Assembly (NCBI RefSeq): GCF_022539505.1
Contig: NC_061508.1
Coordinates: 267,970,736 to 268,034,735 of the forward strand
Reading direction: 5' to 3'
Origin: Lolium rigidum
Taxonomy: Eukaryota > Streptophyta > Magnoliopsida > Poales > Poaceae
DNA: 64,000 nt
The first letter of the stretch is position 1. The number at the start of each line of letters is the position of its first letter. Below the pieces are notes generated by a model. It saw only the letters and a list, made by a program, of their open reading frames with translations, was not told where the DNA came from and did not search any database. Both the position numbers and the translations under genes were made by a program. Positions 1 to 12,969 of this stretch are shown one piece after another.

Positions 1-960
1 TTGTTTCAAAGTAACCACAAAATGGATGTCAAGCAACTTCACAGAAAGGAACTTGCAAGTATAATTATAATTCCTCCTTCGGAGAACCTTGTGCCCCACT
101 GAATTGAATCAGTGTCCGCCATCGTCCTCTGCCACTACTATGGCAATTCCAGAAAAAAGGCAAACCACCGACATACAAGATTTGGGAGAACGCCTTTGCA
201 TATTGATATCTTAGATACAGATTCTCAGATTTTAGTATTCTTCTTTTTCTCCGAGAGACCCTAGGTTTATCGAATCCATGCTAATGGTTTAAGATCAATA
301 CAAGCGAGACTTTGGATGTTTATTTATTCGTTGTTTCAATGAACCAAATGTTTTAACTGAATGTCGCATACCGTCATTGATCTTTGATGGACTGTCGAGT
401 TCCGAAAGGCTCCACCAGTGAATTCCGACTGGACGACATGCGTCGAGTTTGCCGGAGAGGATAGTGTTTCAATCGCGTACAACCATGTTTTTTACGATCG
501 TTTGGTTTCAGAGGGGGCGTTGCGAAGCTCTGCGGTCTGTTCCTATCATGGGATATGTGTTAGTTCCTCGTTGAAGTCAGGCACGGAGAATATCATGGAA
601 GCCAAAAACTAAGGATTGACAATGGAGGTTTGAGTCTTGGTGGGTGTAGAGATTCTGGCTTGGTGATTTGTGATTTGGAGAAGAGGAATTAGCAAGTGGG
701 GCAACAACACAAGAGGAATTTAGTGTTTAACTTGCAAGGTGAAATTACATTGTCTGATTAGTTGTGCTTAGCAATGACCTTTCTGAAGGCATTGTCTTAT
801 GATTGTGGACTTTCTCCATGTGAAAACCTATGGTCATTGATCAGGACGATAACGGCGCTTGTGCACTGTTTCCTTCTTGAAGATGTCGTTTTTGGAGTTG
901 ATGGGTTTCTAATTTGCAGTATGACTTTTCTTTTCTGTATTTCTTCTTTCTTTTTAGTTG
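1..960. other. Gene-poor stretch, nothing recognised
   Basis: Only short open frames on both strands and no family signature that I recognise. No TIR, LTR end or tRNA-like pattern was seen. Confidence 0.5.
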
Positions 961-964
961 TGTG

Positions 965-1275
965 CATCTGTTTGACCATTAGGGCAATACGCGCTGCAGA
1001 GACTGCCTGCATCTCTCGTTAGTTTTCAATGAGCCTTCAGGAGTTGGTTGCCAATTGGATCTTCCTTCATCAGGCGCAAAACTGTGTTTCTGACTTGGAT
1101 ACAACAACCGCTTCCTCTTTGCATCACAACTCTTTAGATTTTCCGCAGCAAAAGAGGTCAGGTAGTTCTGCAAGAAGCCCACTGATGCTGGAGGCTTTGC
1201 CATCTTCACATACTATATTGTTACGGTGATGCCATACACACCAGAACAAAAACAAAAGCTTATCGGTAGGTAGCG
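965..1275 (-). pseudogene. LINE remnant: zinc-binding/RNase H junction
   Basis: Read on the minus strand this piece contains WCVWHHRNNIVCEDGKAS and, after a frameshift, GFLQNYLTS followed by WQPTPEGSLK. These are the segment after the reverse-transcriptase zinc-binding domain and the linker before RNase H in plant L1-type LINEs. The expected RNase H start (NVDG...) is already scrambled and the rest is missing. It is a short, dead fragment. The motif match is from memory of the family and no alignment was run. Confidence 0.5.
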
Positions 1276-1335
1276 GCATGCCGAGAAAATAATACGACCA
1301 CAGTGAGATTAAGAACCTAGCTAGTTTAGAAAAAA

Positions 1336-1364
1336 CTAGTTGAATACCCGTGCGTTGCAACGGG
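1336..1364 (-). mobile_element. Helitron-like 3' terminus
   Basis: On the minus strand a hairpin (CCCGT stem, ACGGG partner, positions 1364 to 1347) is followed by 7 nt and then CTAG, with a T next to it as Helitrons require. This is the known 3' end structure of grass Helitrons. The body would extend to higher coordinates. No certain 5'-TC end was found; a weak candidate, TCTCTCTCAC on the minus strand, lies near 2151. No Rep/helicase coding was seen, so it would be non-autonomous. Confidence 0.5.
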
Positions 1365-2590
1365 ATAACATAAAAAATATGGACACGGGGATGAAACAAT
1401 TGTTCCAAATCCAAAAGGATGTGAAATGAATTTTTTTTAACAGGAATTGGGGCTTCGGATGATCCCGAAGGCTGCAGTAACTCATCACTGGTGGGTACAA
1501 TATACATCCAGAACCCTGAAAGAAAGAAAATACAGCATGGCTCTGTAAAATTACACAAAAGACCCTAAAACAAGATAGAAAACCGCAATCACATCCTTCG
1601 TCCTCTCCACCGGAGTTGTGACTCCATTGTCGCCACCTTTACACCACGGAGGATGCACCACGATGCGGGAATCCGGCGAGGGACTCCATAGAGGAGGTTG
1701 TAAAACATCGACATGCTGGTGCCTAGAGGGGCCGCCTCTTTGGCCATGGATCATGGCAGCAAACATGGCCACCATGTAAATAACTCCAAGATGTAGCACG
1801 AGAAATCCCCGCCATCTGCTCGATGCACAGGGCGATGCGCCAAGCCGCTCCTTCCCCTCGCCACTGAGGCTGCCCAGAGGAAACTTCAAGACGCAGCAAC
1901 ATCACACCAGCAGATGCCCGAAGACAACATTATTGAAGGAGACAGCGGTGCTCCTTGACTCTGCATCTCCGACCACCGGAGCTTGTGAGAAACGAAGAAT
2001 AACCCTACAACACACCAGATTTAGTCGTGGAGATCTGCTGCTCCCCTCACCTTGACTACTCTGTACATCAGAGGCGAGTGAGTCGGGTGACCCTGAACGA
2101 CTCTCTAAGGATGGAGGAGACGACAGAGGAGGGGGCGGGTGAGAGAGATCCGTGCGACATTAGTATTCAAATTACATGACAACACGTGGTTTTATACATA
2201 CATTGACAAATGCCAAATCTGGCTCCAACTTTTTTCTCTTAACTTTTTTTTATTTCTTCTCTGTTTTACTGGTCCAATGTTTCTATTTCTAGCATTTTCT
2301 AGAGCAGGACAAGTCAGAATATCTCCAAGAGCACTGCTAGACGTCGATTTCTGTACGATGCTTGTCCCATGCTAAAATCAACCAGTTTGTATTTTGACTG
2401 TTCCCTCATCTCACGCTGCAGATACGATCGGATCATGTCCAATGCTTACCGTTGCTAGGTCTTAATTAAGATAGAGACAGGCGCCCACAATTTTATTTTT
2501 CAATGTCAATCGTTTGGATGTCATTCGTGCAAAATTAAAACCATGGCACTATTTCTCGATTTCCCATTCTTCTCTTGCAATCGCAATAGC
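1365..2590. other. Unassigned, probably transposon-derived DNA
   Basis: Possible Helitron body up to about 2150, followed by AT-rich sequence. A minus-strand open frame of about 112 codons (1551-1889) has no motif I recognise. Nothing else can be supported. Confidence 0.35.
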
Positions 2591-2593
2591 TAA

Positions 2594-3893
2594 GAGCATC
2601 TCCAGCCGTTGGAGCTTCCAGGCAGAAATCCGGCGCTATTTTGCGTCGGATTGGACGAAAGTTTGGCCTGGGAAGCGCCGAAGTTCCAGACGTCTCCTCG
2701 GTAGACACCCGGTGTTCGGCGTTTTTAAGAAAAAAAACGTCCCTGGAAACAACCACAATCTCAAATATGCAGCATAGTTCGGCGAATTTGACCATTTTTG
2801 CTAACATTTGGCTTATTTTTACAAATAAACGTTACAATTTAACAAAACAAGACAAGTTTTCAAACAAATCAAATGGAAACTAATTGGTGTGGCCTCGAAG
2901 CGTCCATATGTGCTCCACCAGATCATCCTGTAGCTATTGGTGCATTGTGGAGTCTTGAATCTCCTGACGCATAGCGATGAACGCAGCCCAAGATGTCGGC
3001 ACCTGGTGGTTAGGTTGTGCAAGAGGACTCTCTCTGTCATATGGTGCAGCTTGCTCGCTCAGAGGAACCGGATACTTCTGCTCATTCTCGATAATCATGT
3101 TGTGTAAGCAGACACAACAGTTCATCACCTCCCACATCTGATCTTTAGATCAAGTCAAAGCGGGAAACCGGACTACAGCAAATCTCTGCTGGAGGACACC
3201 AAATGCACGCTCGACGTCCTTTCGGCAACCTTCTTGTTCCTTGACAAACTGCTGCTCCTTCGGGAGGGCGGGGCTTGAGATAGTCTTCACAAATGTTGTA
3301 TTGCCGGTCATTGATCACAAAGTTAACCAGGGGAGCATGACCCTCAACAAGCTTGGAGAATATTAGCGAGCACTGCAAGACGTTGATGTCGTTGTTGGAT
3401 CCCGGCATACCAAAGGAGTGCCAAATCCATAGATCATAGGTAGCCACTGCCTCAAATATCATAATGCAGCCTTTTTTGTGACTCTTGTACATTTCCTGCC
3501 AGGCAGACGGACAGTTCTTCCATTTCCAATGCATGCAGTCAATGCTTCCAAGCATCCCTAAAAATCCTCGAGCTTCATTGACAGCGAGGATCTTAGCAGT
3601 GTCTTCGACAGTGGGTGATCTCAAGTAGATGTCCCCAAACACTGCTATCACCGACCTGCAGAACCGGTAGAAACAATCAAGGGTAGTGGACTCCGTCATC
3701 CGAAGATAGTCATCGGTAGAATCACCAGGAGCTCCATATGCCAGCATCCGCATAGCCACCGTGCACTTTTGGAGGGCGGAGAACCCTGCCATGCCTACTC
3801 TCAAAGCGCATACACAATTTTCAGGAAGAGCTTCTGGCTCATCCTGAAACGACGCCTAAAAACAGCCTCACCATGCAATGGATCGTCGGCTTA
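2594..3893 (-). mobile_element. PIF/Harbinger element, 5' side truncated
   Basis: The left end GAGCATCTCCAGCCG is preceded by TAA at 2591-2593, which fits the TWA target duplication of PIF/Harbinger elements. The matching right TIR was not found between 3.9 and 5.1 kb, so the element appears cut off upstream of the transposase N-terminus. It holds the transposase pseudogene described separately. Confidence 0.65.
2880..3893 (-). pseudogene. PIF/Harbinger (HARBI1-like) DDE transposase, decayed
   Basis: The minus strand encodes, in order, ADDPLHGEAVFRRRF, GFSALQKCTVAMRMLAYG, LGSIDCMHWKWKNCPSAW, GSNNDINVL, CRKDVERAFGV and WEVMNCCVCLHNMIIENE. This is the plant nuclease-type DDE transposase: the first Asp is in SIDCMHW, the second in NNDINVL, and the Glu in DVERAF. 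The frame is broken at least four times. There is a stop and deletion near 3805, a deletion with frameshift near 3275 that removes the segment after QYN, a TGA near 3158 where the family has Trp, and a TAG at 2934 shortly before the natural end at 2880. It cannot make active transposase. Confidence 0.85.
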
Positions 3894-5640
3894 GTAGTCG
3901 GCGTAGAGCATGTTCTAAGGACGGCTGGCGTGCTGGTTCATTCTATTCTCGACACCTCCAACAAGATCTCTCTGTCTGTCCCACCACCAGGACGCTACTA
4001 CTGCCACGCTTCATCTTGCCACCCGCACCTCCACCATACCAACTGCCGCTGGCCGAGTCAGCCTGCCGCTCCGCCTCCCTCTTATCCGACCTCGCTAGGT
4101 CGTCCTGCACGCTTCCTCGCGAACCCCAGCTGGGACACGACGGCCTCTAATGCTACCAATCCACGACGGCGCGAAAATCAGGAAAAAAAACATTTTGGAA
4201 TATTTCTTTGGGCCTGGCCCGCTTGGCCAGTTATTAATAATAAAAGAGTATTGGAATTTTTTTATTTGATCTTCTTCTCTTTGAACTATTTAATCTTCTT
4301 TTTGTCTGAAAAGGTCAACTTTTTGTAGGTACCGATGAAAACAAAGTTCAAAACTTGCCGTTTTTAGCTAGGTGATGTGTTTTGGCAATTGTGTCACAAA
4401 ATTATAATTTTGTCGATCTATTAATAACCATCAACAGCTGTACAAAGAGGTCATTGGGCCACCAAGTAATATTAATCTTAAATTTATACATCATATCTTA
4501 TTTCATCTTCTCAATTATATTACCAATATCTTATCTTTTTAGGAATGCTATATCACAATGTCCCCCAGCTGTTACCTCCCGAGTTTCCCAATTAAATGAT
4601 GCTAAGAATCATAGCTAACAAATCAAGAGTTGTAATTGGAAATACGGTAGGACAAGGGGAAAATAGTAGAGGGAATCTAGGACACAAGAAAAGCCGGCTG
4701 GCCGGAGGGACGGAGGACATCTTTGCAATCTGCAGGGACCGAGGCAGTTCGAGCTGTGAATCCATGCCGCTGAGCTGCACAACGCGTGTGGCCGGACGAG
4801 ATGAATTAGTCTCCAGCAGATCGCGGCCATCACCCTGCGCGGCAACGGAGAAACATTCATCGACTCTTGTCGCGGCAACCGGTTGCTGCCGTTCGACTTG
4901 TCAGGCCGACCGGCTTCCTCCGATTCCCTAGGCGGGCCGTGATGCGCTAGAGGATGACCTGGGCGTGGTAGCGCAGGCAAAATTCGGGCGGTGCACGGCG
5001 TGGTGCTGGCGCGAGGGGGGCGGCGGCGACACTACAAAAGGTAATGTAATCGGACGGGGCATTTTTATTCGTGAGGATTTTAGACAGTAGAGTTCGATTT
5101 CTATTCTGTTTGGAATGGACTGGGCTGTTTGTTTCCTTGGTGGACTGGGCTAGGCTATTCGATCGACTGGGCTAGGCTGTTTGATCTGGGCATCACGTAT
5201 CGATCACGAGAGGTGTGCGACGTACATGCACGAACAAAGGATCCCAATTTAATACGGAGTAGTAAAGATATTTATAATTCTGTAAAAGTGAATTGCTCAC
5301 AAGTTAGGCTTATTACTGTACACGGTAAAGTTATATTTTACTGTTGTTATCAAACACACAAAACACTTGGGAAGACTTTGCACTTTCAATATTCCCTTTT
5401 TTGGTGTTTGACGACAACACAAGAATTTACAATATAGCACGAGATATTATGATAAAAACAAGGTTTGCAAAATATAGACGAACTCGCCCTAGATTTTACA
5501 AACCAATAGCATATGCAACGCAAAGATATATAGCATGTGCAATACTTGAGGCAACACAAATAGATACATGGAGTTTGGATTAAAGAGTCATACATTTGCC
5601 TTGAGAAAACCAAACTAAAACTCATGCCTCAAATGAGATC
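3894..5640. other. No supported gene
   Basis: Contains a proline/serine-rich open frame around 3.9-4.2 kb, which is the upstream side of the transposase region read on the other strand, then AT-rich DNA and a GC-rich patch at 4.7-5.0 kb. None of it shows conserved motifs or splice-consistent coding. Confidence 0.4.
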
Positions 5641-6510
5641 GTGTAGCCAATAGATATGAATACCGAAATCCCAAATTTAGGCACACCATACTTAAGTAGT
5701 TATTACAAACAGGGAGTCCACGAATCGAATAAAGTTCAACCACGAATAGAGACAAAGCTTATCATGACTAGCGATAAAAATGATGCCAAGGCCATAAAAA
5801 CAAAACAAAAACAAAAAAGCACCAAGGCCCTTGGCATCAACCCATGCTCATTCCCGCATGTAATAATCAACTTCTCCCCCTTTGGTAGGAAAAACCAAAA
5901 AGGGAGAAGGAGCATGCTAACGTTCCAAGAGATCACTCCTCGTCATCTTTCTTGTCCTCGCCCTCATCCTCGTCTTTGTTTTCATCCTCCTCGCCATCAT
6001 CCTCAACTTCGTTTTCATCATCACCTCGTGCACTGGTGCTTTGGTTGGGAGGAGAGCCAGACCATGGATCATGAGCTTCGGGAATGGAGTCTTCGGAGCT
6101 AGACTGCCAGGAGATCCAATCCTCACGGGGAGTGATGACATTCTCGGAACCATCGGATACTTGAAGTCAATGTGTGTCACCATTGCCTTTTGGCGTTAGC
6201 GGATCTTCTTGTTTTGCTCATGCCGAGGTATAACCCACGCGGTGGTACATGTCAAACTTCCGCGCCCCAAAGGTGGACCAGTTGTGGAGTCGAGGGAATA
6301 TGTCTAATCTTCGCGCATATCTGGTAGCAGGATCTCGTAGAGACACCCGGACACGACGGGAGTTGAGGTACCAACCGCCGCCCAGCAGGCCCGCATCCAG
6401 CCAAGGGACCGGTCGGTTCTCCTCGAACAGTCGGTGCACGAGCTCCACAATCTTACCGGCAGTTGCGCATTACCTTCTAGGTGGTGTTGAGGGAGGAGTG
6501 ATCATCTAGG
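5640..6510 (-). pseudogene. Degenerate retrotransposon-like internal sequence
   Basis: On the minus strand a broken frame reads LVHRLFEENRPVPWLDAG, then an acidic tail rich in Glu and Asp (about 6010 down to 5935), then the non-coding stretch with PKGEKLIITCGNEHG. This layout resembles the degraded internal region of grass LTR retrotransposons. The class could not be assigned and no LTR was found nearby. Confidence 0.35.
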
Positions 6511-7070
6511 TCCTCACGCCAGGAAGAGGGTCTTGGGCACAAGGACAAACTTTGCGAATGAGGACAGAGGTACAGCAGGGGGATGTTCTTCTGCAGAAAA
6601 GCAAGATGACAGCAGCGGACAGAGAGGTACAGCATGGAAGGACGAACAAGGAGTTAAGGACATGATTTTGATTTCAGATTCGAAGGACCACAATGGAGAA
6701 CTGGATTTATGAAGGGTTTTCTGTAAATGTGCATTCCTTCTAAACGGCAAACAACTTTGTTGGGAACATAGGCTCAATCACGTCAACTGAGGTACTTTAG
6801 GCAAGTAAATAACAAAATGGAACACTTACTTCAAAGCAGACAATAATGGTCCAAACTATAGAATTAAGCATCTGAATAATACAACAAAGGACTAGACTGG
6901 TATCAACGGGATTTGCGCTGTTGTATCCAGAAAGCGTGTCACAAAACAAGATAGCTCATCAAACAAAACAAGCAACCACTCCATGTCAGCAAATCCAAAT
7001 CAACCCCTAGAAAATTGCTGCCTACAGGAGCCCATCACCTAGCACAGTCGATTTCCGTTGTTCCCAGGCA
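6511..7070. other. 3' flank of CCT5, no gene
   Basis: No coding signature. The part next to 7071 should contain the 3' UTR of the chaperonin gene on the minus strand. A polyadenylation signal could not be fixed. Confidence 0.4.
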
Positions 7071-10000
7071 TCAGCAATATTCAGAGGGCGTGATAACATC
7101 ATCGATCTTGAGAATCATCTTGACAACCTGCGTTGCCAGCAAGATCTGCTGCTGCTTGCCGATAAGAGTTTCGAAAACATTCTGCTCTTTCATGTCATTG
7201 GTACCCACATCATTGCAATCAATGCCACAGCGGGAATTGTTCTCCTAGAAATATATGCAAAATGAAATGTTACCTCAATTCGTAAGAAAAGACAACATTT
7301 AAATCAAAAGCCCAGAAAACCACTGGTCTGGCAATGACCGGTCAAGGAACCAGTGGTACAATATTTATTCCCACCGGTACACCACCCCTCTCACCCCTTA
7401 TACTAAGAACCTCGTCTATGCTGAAATACTACTGATTTAACTTACCAAAAATCTTAATGCAAGGCTAAACCAGAACCACCTACACAGGATTTGGGTGGGT
7501 TCGGGTTTCTGGAACCGTCACACAAAAACTACATGCTGTGATTCAAAGCGCGGGCAGCACTTGCTAGGTACCAGATGGGGAAGGACTATACAAGCGCAGG
7601 CACATCAAAAAGTAACTTACAAACCTCAATTCTATCACAAGTTCAAAAAAAAAAACTGACTAATAAATAGTACTGCCTCCGTTTGGAAATAAGTGTCGCA
7701 GATTTGTCATGATTCGCATGTATCTAGACACGCTTCAGTGAGTAGGTACATGTGATTCTAGACAAATCTGCGACACTTATTTCCGAAAGGAGGAAATATT
7801 ACTGTTTTAGGGGGGTGCAGCAACTTTCTAATGCAATTGGCACCGGCAAGTAATGTGAGATGAAAATCTCACAAGAACAACAGTAAACAGGCTGACAACT
7901 GATACTATAGAATGATGGCTGAAGCAACAGAGAAAACATACCTTCACATGTTGAGATTTAACCACGGTTAGAGTGTCGATAGGTGGCAAACCACTGTTTT
8001 CAGCTAAAGCCAGTGGAATAGCATCTAAAGCATCAGCAAATGCCCTGATTGCATACTGAAAGAAGCACAATCAGAAAAAAAAATATAGCCTTCTTTTGTA
8101 GCGACCAGTTCCAAAACCAGCAATTACCTGCTCAACTCCAGGATGCCGATCTGCAGCAGCTTCAACAGCAATCGAGCAAGATATCTCTGCTGAACCACCA
8201 CCATACACAATTGAGTTGTTGATGATCAGATTCCTTGCAACACAAAGAGCATCATGAATACTTCGCTTGGTCTCCTCAATCATCATTTTGTTGCCTGCTC
8301 ATTACCAGAACTCCAATCAGAATATGTACTTATCCTTTAGCTTAGATAATGAATGAAATGCATAGTAATTAAAATTCAAATGCAGTAGCCAAGCTTCACA
8401 GTTCTAAGACAACATATTTTGAGGTCATTTGAGCTTTTAATACTTTATTAAAAGCCTGCTAGAGGTAAAATATTAATTAACTAAGAATACTACCAGTACC
8501 GCTATACAACAATATCTAATCAATAAAGTACGAACTGCGAAGTGCCTCCACATCAGATTCACCATTAGTGGGATAGTATTTCTATGGCTCAACAAAGCAT
8601 TGAGCAAATAGGTGTCAATAAGAGAGAAAAAATGCATATACATCAGTACATACCACCGCGGATGAAAATAGTTACAGCTTTGGAATTGGCACACTTCTCA
8701 ATGTAAAGCATCCTATCTTTTGTTGTTCCAAATGACTTCTCTCTGACTAATCCAGCCTGTTTAAGCAACCAAAACAAACATATATAAACCATGTGCTTTT
8801 TAAAGTAAATTAAGGCCATTCAAAGTTCAGAGACTGCATTCTCTTCCTCTAATTCAAATGGTGTTGCAAGACAATATGACTAAACCAACCAAACTCAGCT
8901 ACCAAGAACAGCATCAGGATTGAATTAGAGTTGGAAAATAAGGATCCAGCAATAGTCGCTCATAGAAACAAACTCACACGCTACATTCATTCTCTGGTTT
9001 TGATCAATCTGCTTACTTTAAGAAAACCAAACAAGCATATGCAAACAACAAACAATGCACAAAATAAAGGGAGACCTCACAACAAACACATGCTAGGGGC
9101 TGCTTGGAATGGATGTAAAGTTAGTGCTCACTGGCATTTAGCTAAAAGTTGAACTGCACAACAGTGTACACACTAATATTACATGCATTTCCGAGCAGGG
9201 CCTTATCTGAAAAAATATATACGAAGGTCAGTTTATACCTTCCCAAGCTTTTCAGTGCTCAACTCTTGGAATCTCGGAACAATCCTCCCACCTGCAGCCA
9301 GTTCCTAAATGTTATGTACTGCCTTACAAAATGATTCAGAATCACATGAAGAGACAAAGTTATGAATAAGTACCTGTAGCAATGGCAATTAACTCTAATT
9401 CAACACCACCAACCCATCTGACAGCCGGCAAATCTCTTTGCATTAGTAGATGATTGGCTTCATCATCAAAACCCCATTGACAAATAACTAGTGTTGCACC
9501 AACATCCTAAAAGGATATGCATATTTACGCAATTATTTTCCGAGCAAACAATAAATTGAACATAAATAACATGGACTTAAGTAAAAAAAAGAACAGATTA
9601 AACACCATAATACAAATGTTAATAATAGGATGTAGGAATTTTTTTCACAGCCTAAGTTCAATTAACTCAAAAAAAAATTTGTTAAAAGAACTCACATCAG
9701 AATCAATACAATAAATCAGTGGCCATGAAACGTTACAAGCCGAAGCATCCAAAAACTAGCTAAGACATAATACATAAACACTTTGTCCATTATAGACTTT
9801 TACCTTGCATTTCTGAACCATGTCATCGAAGTATTTCTGCTCTTGCCCACGCAGTGTCTGGAATTTCTCTACAGTGTCAATGTCAACCTTATGCTTGGTC
9901 TTAGGCTTCGGGGGCTCAAATGGGCAAGTAAGAATGGCAATGTGAGCATCCTCGATTCTCTTCGGCATTTGGGGGTGGCTCATATCTTTGTCAACAATGA

Positions 10001-11860
10001 TTCCCTGAACTAGCTCAGTATCTTCTAGCTTCCCACCAACCTTACCTTCTACTTTAATCAAGTCCAAATTTACATCCTTCCTTTCCAAATCAGCAACTGC
10101 AAGGACTGCTTTGACAGCAATCTCAGCAAGCGCCCGCTTACAACGGCTAACACTGTGGAAAGAGAATAATGAGTAACATCACAAACATTTCAAACATAAA
10201 GAAATACTCCATCTATTACACATTTGCACTATCTATCATCAGCCCGCCATGCATACAGACTAAGTGACCATCACTAATTATGAGAACGAGTTAACAAAAC
10301 ATGAGTCCAATGCTCTGTGACAGCCACTTAACATTTACCAAGACATTAAAACAAGGCAAGGGAGTGGAAGCATGGCATCTGCATTTTTTTACTTCCTCAA
10401 TAGAGGTTATTTTGAAATAGCTTTCACCTGTGGTCAAGGACCATTATAATGAAAAGGAAGGAGCACTTCCAAGGTTGTGGCAAAAAAATTCAAGCAAGCA
10501 AGTTCCATGCTAGAAGTAGAACTGTGGAGTTGATATTATGGTACATAACAAGTTGATATTATTGTACATAATGAGTTGATGTTATGCTAGACACTAACAT
10601 CATTAATTAAGCATGAGGTCAGATTATCATTATCTATATGCATTAATGAACTAATTCCATAATGTCAGAATGTGCTAAAGGAAAATAGTAACCACTCTAC
10701 ATGTCTTTTTCCCACGAAAAAAAGATAACAACTCTGTCAAATATGTTCCCCTGACAGGTACCATATTAAAGAAGCTAACTGATTAAGCATGATGTCTAAT
10801 AACTCACATCTTTGAGGACAAAGTTGTCATGCAGGTCTGCACCAAAGGCTCAATGTCTGTAGCACTGAACTCATATTTGGTGGAGATGCTTTCAAGGTGG
10901 TCAACAGCTATCCTCGATGCCATCTCATAACCTTCAGCGACCCTTATTGGGTGAATACCACGTTCAAGCAGCTTCTCAGCCTGCTCCAGGAGCGAGCCAG
11001 CCATGACGACCACCCCGGTGGTACCATCACCGATGTCGTAGTCTTGACTGCGTGACAGCTCCACCATCAGCTTCGCGATCTGGTTGTCGACATCCATTAG
11101 CTCGAGGATGGTGGCCCCATCGTTAGCTGACAAATCCATGAGGAAAGATGGTCAGTTAACAAAACAAGAGAGAAATAAGTAACCCGTGTAAGCACAATAA
11201 TTAAGTGCTAAAAACACAAAACCAGATATCCAGATCCACATAGATGGGGTCACCTCGCCTCACTTCAGGATGAGCTTTGCAGCAGCAAAATTCACACTAC
11301 ACTCGTACCTACTACTAGATAGCTACAGAAATGACAACAGGTCATTTCCACCGTACACATTTTTCCAATCTGACCATAACGGGATCACGAAACTATTATA
11401 CGAAACGCATCAGCTAATTCCCCAGGGAAGGGACGCCATACAAAAGCACGAAAGGAAAGCGCATCCCACAAACATCTAGATCTCATGACCATAAACACAC
11501 TGTAATAACACCTAAGAAAACCGTGATCCTCAACGCACCACCCTGCCACCACCGCCAAAGGTCCAACGGCAGGCGAGAACTTCCCAGATCTCGCATCACA
11601 AGGCGGCCAGAAACACCAGACCTAGAACTAGGAGAAAAAGTAGGGGGAGCGGGGGTATTACTGATGGTGACGTCGCCGTCGGGTGACTGGAGCATCTTGT
11701 CCATGCCCTTGGGCCCGAGGGAGGTGCGGAGGATGCGCGCGACGGACTTGCCGGCGGCGATGTTGGCCTTCTGCGCGTCGAGGCCCTGCAGGCGCGACTT
11801 CTTCTCCTGCTCCCTGAGGATGATGAAGGGCCGGCCGTACTCGTCGAAGGCGAGCGCCAT
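7071..11860 (-). CDS. CCT5: T-complex protein 1 subunit epsilon (CCT5), nine exons
   Basis: Encodes the epsilon subunit of the cytosolic CCT/TRiC chaperonin, an ATP-driven double ring that folds actin, tubulin and other proteins. Exons on the minus strand are 11860-11662, 11126-10808, 10152-9804, 9506-9374, 9291-9239, 8756-8654, 8294-8128, 8055-7942 and 7244-7071. All introns are GT-AG and the phases match, giving 1611 nt and 536 aa, the usual family length. Visible motifs: start [23 protein letters not shown] in the N-terminal equatorial domain, NDGATIL, the catalytic [12 protein letters not shown], the apical domain with [25 protein letters not shown], and [12 protein letters not shown] near the end. 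An in-frame upstream extension exists, but the ATG at 11860 begins the family's conserved N-terminus. The last residues read PSEYC, with a Cys before the TGA. No frameshift or internal stop was found, so the gene is probably functional and constitutively expressed, as expected for a housekeeping chaperonin. Confidence 0.96.
7673..7797. mobile_element. Stowaway MITE in the last intron of CCT5
   Basis: About 125 bp with inverted ends. The left end starts CTGCCTCCGTTTGG after a TA. The segments AAATAAGTGTCGCAGATTTG and its complement lie at the two ends. The ends and the TA target fit Tc1/Mariner-type Stowaway elements. It sits in the intron between exons 8 and 9 (7245-7941), away from the splice sites. 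Confidence 0.85.
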
Positions 11861-12149
11861 GGCCGCCGGACCGGAGCGCCCCCCGGGGGAAGGAGCCTCT
11901 GGACGGGCGGATCGCGCGCGCGGGGAGTGAGGCGGCGCTGCGGGTCTGGAGGCGAGGGTTTGTGGTGCTTTCTTCTTCCTCCTCGCTCCCACTGGCGGCT
12001 TCAATCAAAACCCTCGCGGGAGTGCGGGCCGGGATTGGTACGTGGGCTTGGCCCGGTTGGTCCGCAGTGTCTAGGGTTTCGGTTAGGCCTAACTTTTGGC
12101 CCACCTTGATCGAAAGCCTGCACTGGCCCATTGATAAGCCACTATCCCG
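11861..12149 (-). promoter_or_regulatory. GC-rich upstream region of CCT5
   Basis: The stretch upstream of the CCT5 start is GC-rich and should hold its 5' UTR and promoter. No TATA box could be placed convincingly, which is common for housekeeping genes. Confidence 0.4.
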
Positions 12150-12897
12150 GCCTATTGTAGCGATGGATTCATGGTGTAGCTCTCCACTCCTGCTTTCCCA
12201 TTTTATGAGTTGTGGATACTGCTAGAATCTCTTCCTCGTGATCAGCTAGTCACAACAGTCATCACATTATGGGCGGTACGGTCAGCGAGACGTAAAGCTA
12301 TCCACGAAGAGATTTTTAAAAGTCCGTTTGCCGCCTTCAAATTCATTGGAAAATTCAAGGAGGAATTGAACTTGATTTCTGTACCGCAAAGAACTACTGT
12401 TGCTGCTAATGCTAGTCGACTAGTGGTTCCAAACTAGATGCATCAGTGAGCAGAACGGAGAATAGGGGTGGTGTAGCAGCTATCTGTTGCTCCCCGAATG
12501 GTGAATATCTAGGATCTTCGATCTTGGCGTGTCATGATATCTCGGATCCTGCAACTTTGGAAGCAGTTGCATGTAGGGAAGCACTATCTCTGGCTGCTGA
12601 TCCATGTATAACCAAAAGTGTGATAGCTACTGATTGTTTGGAAGTGATCAATTCTTTGAAGAATAGGAGCTTACCGAGATATGTTTCACTTTTGAGAGAA
12701 ATAAATATGCCTAGATGAAATTTTATAGATATTAGTTTTATACATGAACGGATAAATTCTAATATTCATGCTTATGATTTAGCTAAGAGCTCTCTAGATT
12801 TATCACATGGGCGCCGGGTGTGGCTGCTACAATCTCCAGACATTATGATTGTACCTATGTTTATTGAGAAATAAAGAGAGTTTTACCCCTCAAAAAA
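12150..12897 (+). pseudogene. 5'-truncated LINE remnant with RNase H-like end
   Basis: Broken frames on the plus strand read LWAVRSARRKAIHEEIF, then GGVAAICCSPNGEYLGSS, EAVACREALSLAAD, VIATDCLEVINSL and HAYDLAKSSL. This matches the tail of the zinc-binding domain and the RVT_3-type RNase H of plant LINEs: E in EAVACREAL, D in ATDCLEV. The first catalytic Asp region is damaged. The copy ends in an AATAAA-like tract and a short A run near 12895, a typical LINE 3' end. Stops separate the pieces, so it is dead. Confidence 0.7.
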
Positions 12898-12965
12898 TGA
12901 GATGTTGTTTGGTAGCACATGTATTAGACAACATGAGATGTTGTTTGGTAGCACTTGTATGAGAT
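12897..12965. repeat. Short direct repeat
   Basis: GAGATGTTGTTTGGTAGCAC occurs twice about 36 bp apart, directly after the LINE tail. It could be a local duplication made during or after LINE insertion. Confidence 0.7.
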
Positions 12966-12969
12966 GAGA

